Made by a program: the position numbers and the translations under genes. A stretch of DNA of 64,000 bases from Janthinobacterium sp. J1-1 (GTDB lineage Bacteria > Pseudomonadota > Gammaproteobacteria > Burkholderiales > Burkholderiaceae_D), in assembly GCF_030944405.1 (NCBI RefSeq), contig NZ_CP132339.1, positions 1,364,001 through 1,428,000 on the forward strand. Direction: 5' to 3'. The notes below the pieces were generated by a model that ran no database searches, was not told where the DNA came from, and worked only from the letters and a program-made list of their open reading frames with translations. Below, piece by piece: positions 60,691 through 64,000 of the stretch. How positions within the stretch are numbered: position 1 is the first letter of the stretch; every line of letters starts with the position of its first letter.

Positions 60691-61800
60691 ATGAAGGTAC
60701 TTGTCACCGGCGCCAACGGCTTTATCGGCAAGAATCTGTTGATCCACCTTCGCGAGCGTGGCGCCGATAGCCTCACGTTCGTGCGCGGCGATTCGCTCGC
60801 TGAGCTGGACGCGAAAGTTGCGCAAGCCGAATTCATTTTTCATCTGGCTGGCGTGAATCGTCCGAAGACGGAGTCGGAATTCGAGGAAGGCAACACCAAC
60901 CTGACGCAGGCGCTGTGCGATGCGGTAAAACGCAGCGGCCGCCAGGTGCCGATCATTTATGCGTCGTCGGTGCAAGCCGAGTTGCCAAACGCCTATGGCG
61001 CGAGCAAGCGGGCGGCAGAAGATGCCTTGCATGCCCTGGCATCCAAGATGGGCCTGCCGGTGTATATCTACCGCTTGCCGAACGTGTTTGGCAAGTGGTG
61101 CCGGCCGAACTACAACTCGGCGGTGGCGACCTTCTGCCACAATATCTCCCATGGCTTGCCCATCCAGATCAATAATCCGGCATCCGAGCTGCGGCTGGTC
61201 TATGTCGATGACGTGGTTGCCGACTTCCTGAAAGTCATGGATGCGGTGCCAGCGGCCGGCACGCCAGTGGAAGTGCAGCCGGTCTACGCGACCACCGTCG
61301 GCGAGATGGCCGACCTCCTGCAGGCCTTCAAGGACAGCCGTACGACCCACGTCACCGAGCGTGTGGGCACCGGCTTTACGCGCGCCCTTTACTCGACCTA
61401 CATCACGTATTTTGAGCCGGAGACGTTTTCCTATCCGCTCGTCAAGCACGAAGATCCGCGCGGCATGTTTGTTGAAATGCTCAAGACGCGCGATTCAGGA
61501 CAGTTTTCATTCTTCACGGCGCACCCCGGCATCACGCGTGGCGGCCATTATCATCACACGAAGACTGAAAAGTTCCTGGTGATCAAAGGCAAGGCGCGCT
61601 TCTGTTTCCTGCACATCGAGAGTGGCCGCACGCATGAGTTGTGCACCAGTGCCGATGCGCCGGAAGTGGTGGAAACGATCCCCGGCTGGTCGCACGATAT
61701 CACCAACATTGGTGATGAAGAAATGATTGTGATGTTGTGGGCGAATGAAATTTTTGACCGTCAACATCCCGATACCGTCGCATACAAGGTAACAGCATGA
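60691..61800 (+). CDS. wbjC: UDP-sugar C3-epimerase / 4-reductase with cupin domain (WbjC/CapF/FnlB-like)
   Basis: A 369-residue two-domain enzyme. The N-terminal SDR domain starts MKVLVTGANGFIGKNLLIHL and contains YGASKRAAEDAL (YxxxK). The C-terminal cupin (about residues 250-369) has RGGHYHHTKTEKFLVIKGKARF with metal-binding His/Glu. In CapF the cupin epimerises C3 and the SDR reduces the 4-keto group, giving UDP-L-pneumosamine-type product (UDP-6-deoxy-L-talosamine). Its stop overlaps the next gene by 4 bp (ATGA). It follows wbjB by 3 bp. Confidence 0.92.
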   Translation: MKVLVTGANGFIGKNLLIHLRERGADSLTFVRGDSLAELDAKVAQAEFIFHLAGVNRPKTESEFEEGNTNLTQALCDAVKRSGRQVPIIYASSVQAELPNAYGASKRAAEDALHALASKMGLPVYIYRLPNVFGKWCRPNYNSAVATFCHNISHGLPIQINNPASELRLVYVDDVVADFLKVMDAVPAAGTPVEVQPVYATTVGEMADLLQAFKDSRTTHVTERVGTGFTRALYSTYITYFEPETFSYPLVKHEDPRGMFVEMLKTRDSGQFSFFTAHPGITRGGHYHHTKTEKFLVIKGKARFCFLHIESGRTHELCTSADAPEVVETIPGWSHDITNIGDEEMIVMLWANEIFDRQHPDTVAYKVTA

Positions 61801-62927
61801 AAAAATTAAAAGTCATTACCGTGGTCGGAACCCGGCCTGAAATCATCCGCTTGTCGCGCGTAATGGCCAAGCTCGACGAGTACTGCGAGCAGATCATTGT
61901 CCACACGGGGCAGAACTACGACTACGAACTCAATGAAATTTTCTTCCAGGATCTGGAAGTACGCAAGCCTGATCATTTCCTCAATGCCGCTGGCGGCAAC
62001 GCTGCCGAGACGATCGGCAAGATCATCATTGCCGTCGATGCGGTGCTGGAGCAGGAACAACCCGACGCCATCCTGATCCTGGGCGATACCAACAGCTGCC
62101 TGTCGGCGATTCCTGCGAAGCGCCGCAAGATTCCCATCTTCCACATGGAAGCGGGCAATCGCTGTTTCGACCAGCGTGTACCAGAGGAAACGAATCGCAA
62201 GATCGTCGACCATACGGCGGACATCAACCTGACCTACAGCGATATCGCCCGGGAATACCTGTTGCGTGAAGGATTGTTGCCAGATCGTATCATCAAGACA
62301 GGCAGCCCGATGTACGAAGTCTTGCACCATTACAAGGCGCGGATCGACGCATCGGATGCGGTCGAACGTCTGGGCCTGACCGAGGGCGAGTATTTTGTCG
62401 TCAGTGCCCACCGCGAAGAAAATATCGATTCGCCGGCGAATTTTGCCAAGCTGGTCGACGCATTGAACCAGGTCGCCGAGACCTACAACTTGCCGGTGAT
62501 CGTTTCGACCCATCCGCGCACGCAGAAAAAGGTCGATGCGCTGGGCGCCAAGTTCCACCCACTGGTGCGTTTGCTCAAGCCGCTTGGTTTCAGGGATTAC
62601 GTAAAACTGCAGGCGAGCGCGCGCGCAGTGCTGTCCGACAGCGGCACCATCAACGAAGAGTCGTCGATCCTGAACTTCCCGGCCCTGAACCTGCGTGAAG
62701 CGCATGAGCGGCCTGAAGGCATGGAAGAGGCGGCCGTGATGATGACCGGCCTGGAAGTCGATCGCATCCTGCAAGGCCTGGCCATCCTGGCGGACCAGCC
62801 GCGTGGCGAGCAGCGCAGCCTGCGCCTGGTGGCCGACTACAGCATGCCGAATGTTTCGGACAAGGTTGTCAGGATCGTCCACAGCTATACCGACTACGTC
62901 AATCGCGTAGTTTGGAAGAAACAATAA
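61797..62927 (+). CDS. wbjD: UDP-N-acetyl-L-fucosamine-forming 2-epimerase (WbjD/CapG/FnlC-like)
   Basis: A 376-residue non-hydrolysing 2-epimerase. VITVVGTRPEIIRLSRVMAKLDEYCEQIIVHTGQNYDYELNEIFFQDLEVRKPDHFLNAAGGNAAETIGKII matches the WbjD/FnlC subgroup more than WecB. HMEAGNRCFDQRVPEETNRKIVDHTADINLTYSDIAREYLLREG and SDSGTINEESSILNFPALNLREAHERPEGMEEA are also diagnostic. It gives UDP-L-FucNAc from the WbjC product. Overlap with wbjC suggests coupled translation. It is distinct from the WbpI-like epimerase at 50835. Confidence 0.93.
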   Translation: MKKLKVITVVGTRPEIIRLSRVMAKLDEYCEQIIVHTGQNYDYELNEIFFQDLEVRKPDHFLNAAGGNAAETIGKIIIAVDAVLEQEQPDAILILGDTNSCLSAIPAKRRKIPIFHMEAGNRCFDQRVPEETNRKIVDHTADINLTYSDIAREYLLREGLLPDRIIKTGSPMYEVLHHYKARIDASDAVERLGLTEGEYFVVSAHREENIDSPANFAKLVDALNQVAETYNLPVIVSTHPRTQKKVDALGAKFHPLVRLLKPLGFRDYVKLQASARAVLSDSGTINEESSILNFPALNLREAHERPEGMEEAAVMMTGLEVDRILQGLAILADQPRGEQRSLRLVADYSMPNVSDKVVRIVHSYTDYVNRVVWKKQ

Positions 62928-62937
62928 AGGTATTGAC

Positions 62938-64000
62938 GTGCGTTTACTTGTTGTTACGCAGTATTTTTGGCCGGAAAATTTCCGTATCAATGACCTGGTT
63001 GCCGAGCTGGTCGGGCGTGGCCACCAGGTCACGGTCCTGACCGGCCATCCGAATTATCCTGCAGGCGAGTTTTTCAGTGACTTTTTGGCTGCACCGGAAA
63101 ATTTTAACGAGTATGCGGGTGCGGAAGTGGTGCGTGTACGCCACACGGCGCGTGGCAAAGGTGGCGTGCGGCTGATGCTCAATTATTTGACATTCGCGCT
63201 CAATGCGAGCTGTAGCGGGCTATGGAAATTACGGGGACGCGATTTCGACGCCATCTTTTGCTACGAGCCTTCGCCGATTACCGTCGGTCTTCCTGCCGCG
63301 GCATTGCGGGCGGTGAAGAAAGCGCCGTTGGCATTCTGGGTGCTTGACCTGTGGCCGGAGACACTGCATGCCATCGGCGTGATCAAGTCGCCAGCGGTGC
63401 TGCGCGCGGTAGGCAAGCTGGTTTCGTTCGTCTACAAACGCTGTGACGTGATCCTCGCGCAGTCGCGGGCATTCGTACCGAATATCGTGAAATATGCCGG
63501 TCCGTCGGCGCGGGTGGAATATTTTCCCAGCTGGGCGGAGTCGGTGTTCGACATGACGGAGGTCGTGCCCGCGGCCGAGATGGAACGCGATTCATCGGTA
63601 TTTACCGTCATGTTTGCCGGTAACGTCGGTGATGCACAGGACTTTCCGGCAATACTCGCTGCGGCCGAAAGGCTCAAGCACAATCGCGCCATTCGCTGGG
63701 TAATCGTCGGCGATGGCCGGCTCAGCGGCTGGCTGGCCGAGCAGGTTGTTGCGCGCGGCCTGTCTGACTGCTTCATTTTGCTTGGCCGCTATCCGGTCGA
63801 GCGCATGGCCAGCTTTTTCAGGCATGCCGACGCGCTGCTTGTTTCGCTCAAGGATCAACCCATTTTCTCGATGACGATTCCGGGCAAGCTGCAATCGTAC
63901 TTGGCGGCGGGTATTCCATTGCTGGCGATGCTCAATGGTGAAGGCGCCGATGTGGTGCGGCAGGCGAATGCGGGTCTGACCTGCAATGCCGGCGATGCCG
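62938..64000 (+). CDS. wbuB: WbuB-like glycosyltransferase (3' truncated by window edge)
   Basis: The frame is open from the GTG at 62938 to the window end (354 codons, no stop). AAAGG lies 8 bp before the GTG. It begins RLLVVTQYFWPENFRINDLVAELVGRGHQVTVLTGHPNYPAG, the typical start of WbuB/WcaI-like GT4 enzymes. VFTVMFAGNVGDAQDFPAILAAAERL and ADALLVSLKDQPIFSMTIPGKLQSYLAAGIPLLAMLNGEGADVV form the donor domain. WbuB homologues accompany fnlABC in E. coli O26 and transfer L-FucNAc, which fits the three genes immediately upstream. Only the last part of the protein is missing. Confidence 0.9.
   Translation, partial: MRLLVVTQYFWPENFRINDLVAELVGRGHQVTVLTGHPNYPAGEFFSDFLAAPENFNEYAGAEVVRVRHTARGKGGVRLMLNYLTFALNASCSGLWKLRGRDFDAIFCYEPSPITVGLPAAALRAVKKAPLAFWVLDLWPETLHAIGVIKSPAVLRAVGKLVSFVYKRCDVILAQSRAFVPNIVKYAGPSARVEYFPSWAESVFDMTEVVPAAEMERDSSVFTVMFAGNVGDAQDFPAILAAAERLKHNRAIRWVIVGDGRLSGWLAEQVVARGLSDCFILLGRYPVERMASFFRHADALLVSLKDQPIFSMTIPGKLQSYLAAGIPLLAMLNGEGADVVRQANAGLTCNAGDA

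Noticed and set aside
1..64000. Insertion sequences, prophage genes, tRNA or rRNA genes
   Set aside because: No transposase, integrase, phage structural protein or RNA-gene-like sequence was recognised anywhere in the window.

Overview
The window is a GC-rich chromosomal segment of a Gram-negative bacterium. Gene content and protein style (Sec export genes, an AraC-type arginine regulator with an aruCFGDB-like operon, a very large NAD-dependent glutamate dehydrogenase, secreted S9/S46 peptidases) suggest a betaproteobacterium, most likely Oxalobacteraceae (Janthinobacterium/Massilia/Duganella-like). That placement is inference, because there is no rRNA or other taxonomic marker here. I found no tRNA, rRNA, CRISPR array, prophage or insertion sequence.

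Layout. 1-7400 holds housekeeping and regulatory genes: the 3' part of secD, secF, a WYL-type regulator, a glutathione S-transferase, a small orphan ORF, an HDOD protein, a small hypothetical, a MarR regulator and an AraC/ArgR-type regulator. 7400-19700 is an arginine succinyltransferase (AST) catabolic operon, aruC-aruF-aruG-astD-astB, followed by a 1565-residue NAD-glutamate dehydrogenase and then astE. It converts arginine to glutamate and on to 2-oxoglutarate. A sequence fitting the Pseudomonas ArgR consensus lies just upstream of aruC. 19800-25600 holds assorted single genes (DUF2167, DUF1993, a glycine-zipper protein, an old yellow enzyme, an ABC-F ATPase, a RidA-like protein). 25600-39650 has two amino-acid permeases and exported or hydrolytic enzymes (S9 peptidase, a PAP2 phosphatase lipoprotein with a beta-repeat tail, a FUSC membrane protein, an M14 carboxypeptidase, an S46 peptidase), which suggests peptide and amino-acid scavenging. 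A small GlsB/YeaQ membrane protein follows.

40171 to the window end is a Wzx/Wzy-type surface polysaccharide cluster, all on the + strand and cut off at the right edge. It contains a membrane-bound WbpM-like dehydratase, an outer-membrane export protein carrying a hexanucleotide repeat, a Wzz-like chain-length protein, and a pathway for a 2,3-diamino-mannuronic acid (TviB-type dehydrogenase plus WbpB, WbpD, WbpE and WbpI homologues). Then come the flippase, the polymerase and two glycosyltransferases, followed by an amidotransferase module (WbpG, HisH-like, HisF-like). A UDP-N-acetyl-L-fucosamine pathway (WbjB, WbjC, WbjD) and the start of a WbuB-like glycosyltransferase close the window. The HisF-like protein has Leu in place of the first catalytic Asp of true HisF, so this HisH/HisF pair most likely feeds ammonia to WbpG for acetamidino-sugar synthesis rather than making histidine. 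The sequence predicts an O-antigen or exopolysaccharide with an amidinated ManNAc3NAcA-type residue and L-FucNAc. No priming glycosyltransferase and no Wzc-type kinase lies in the window; the former probably lies beyond the right edge.
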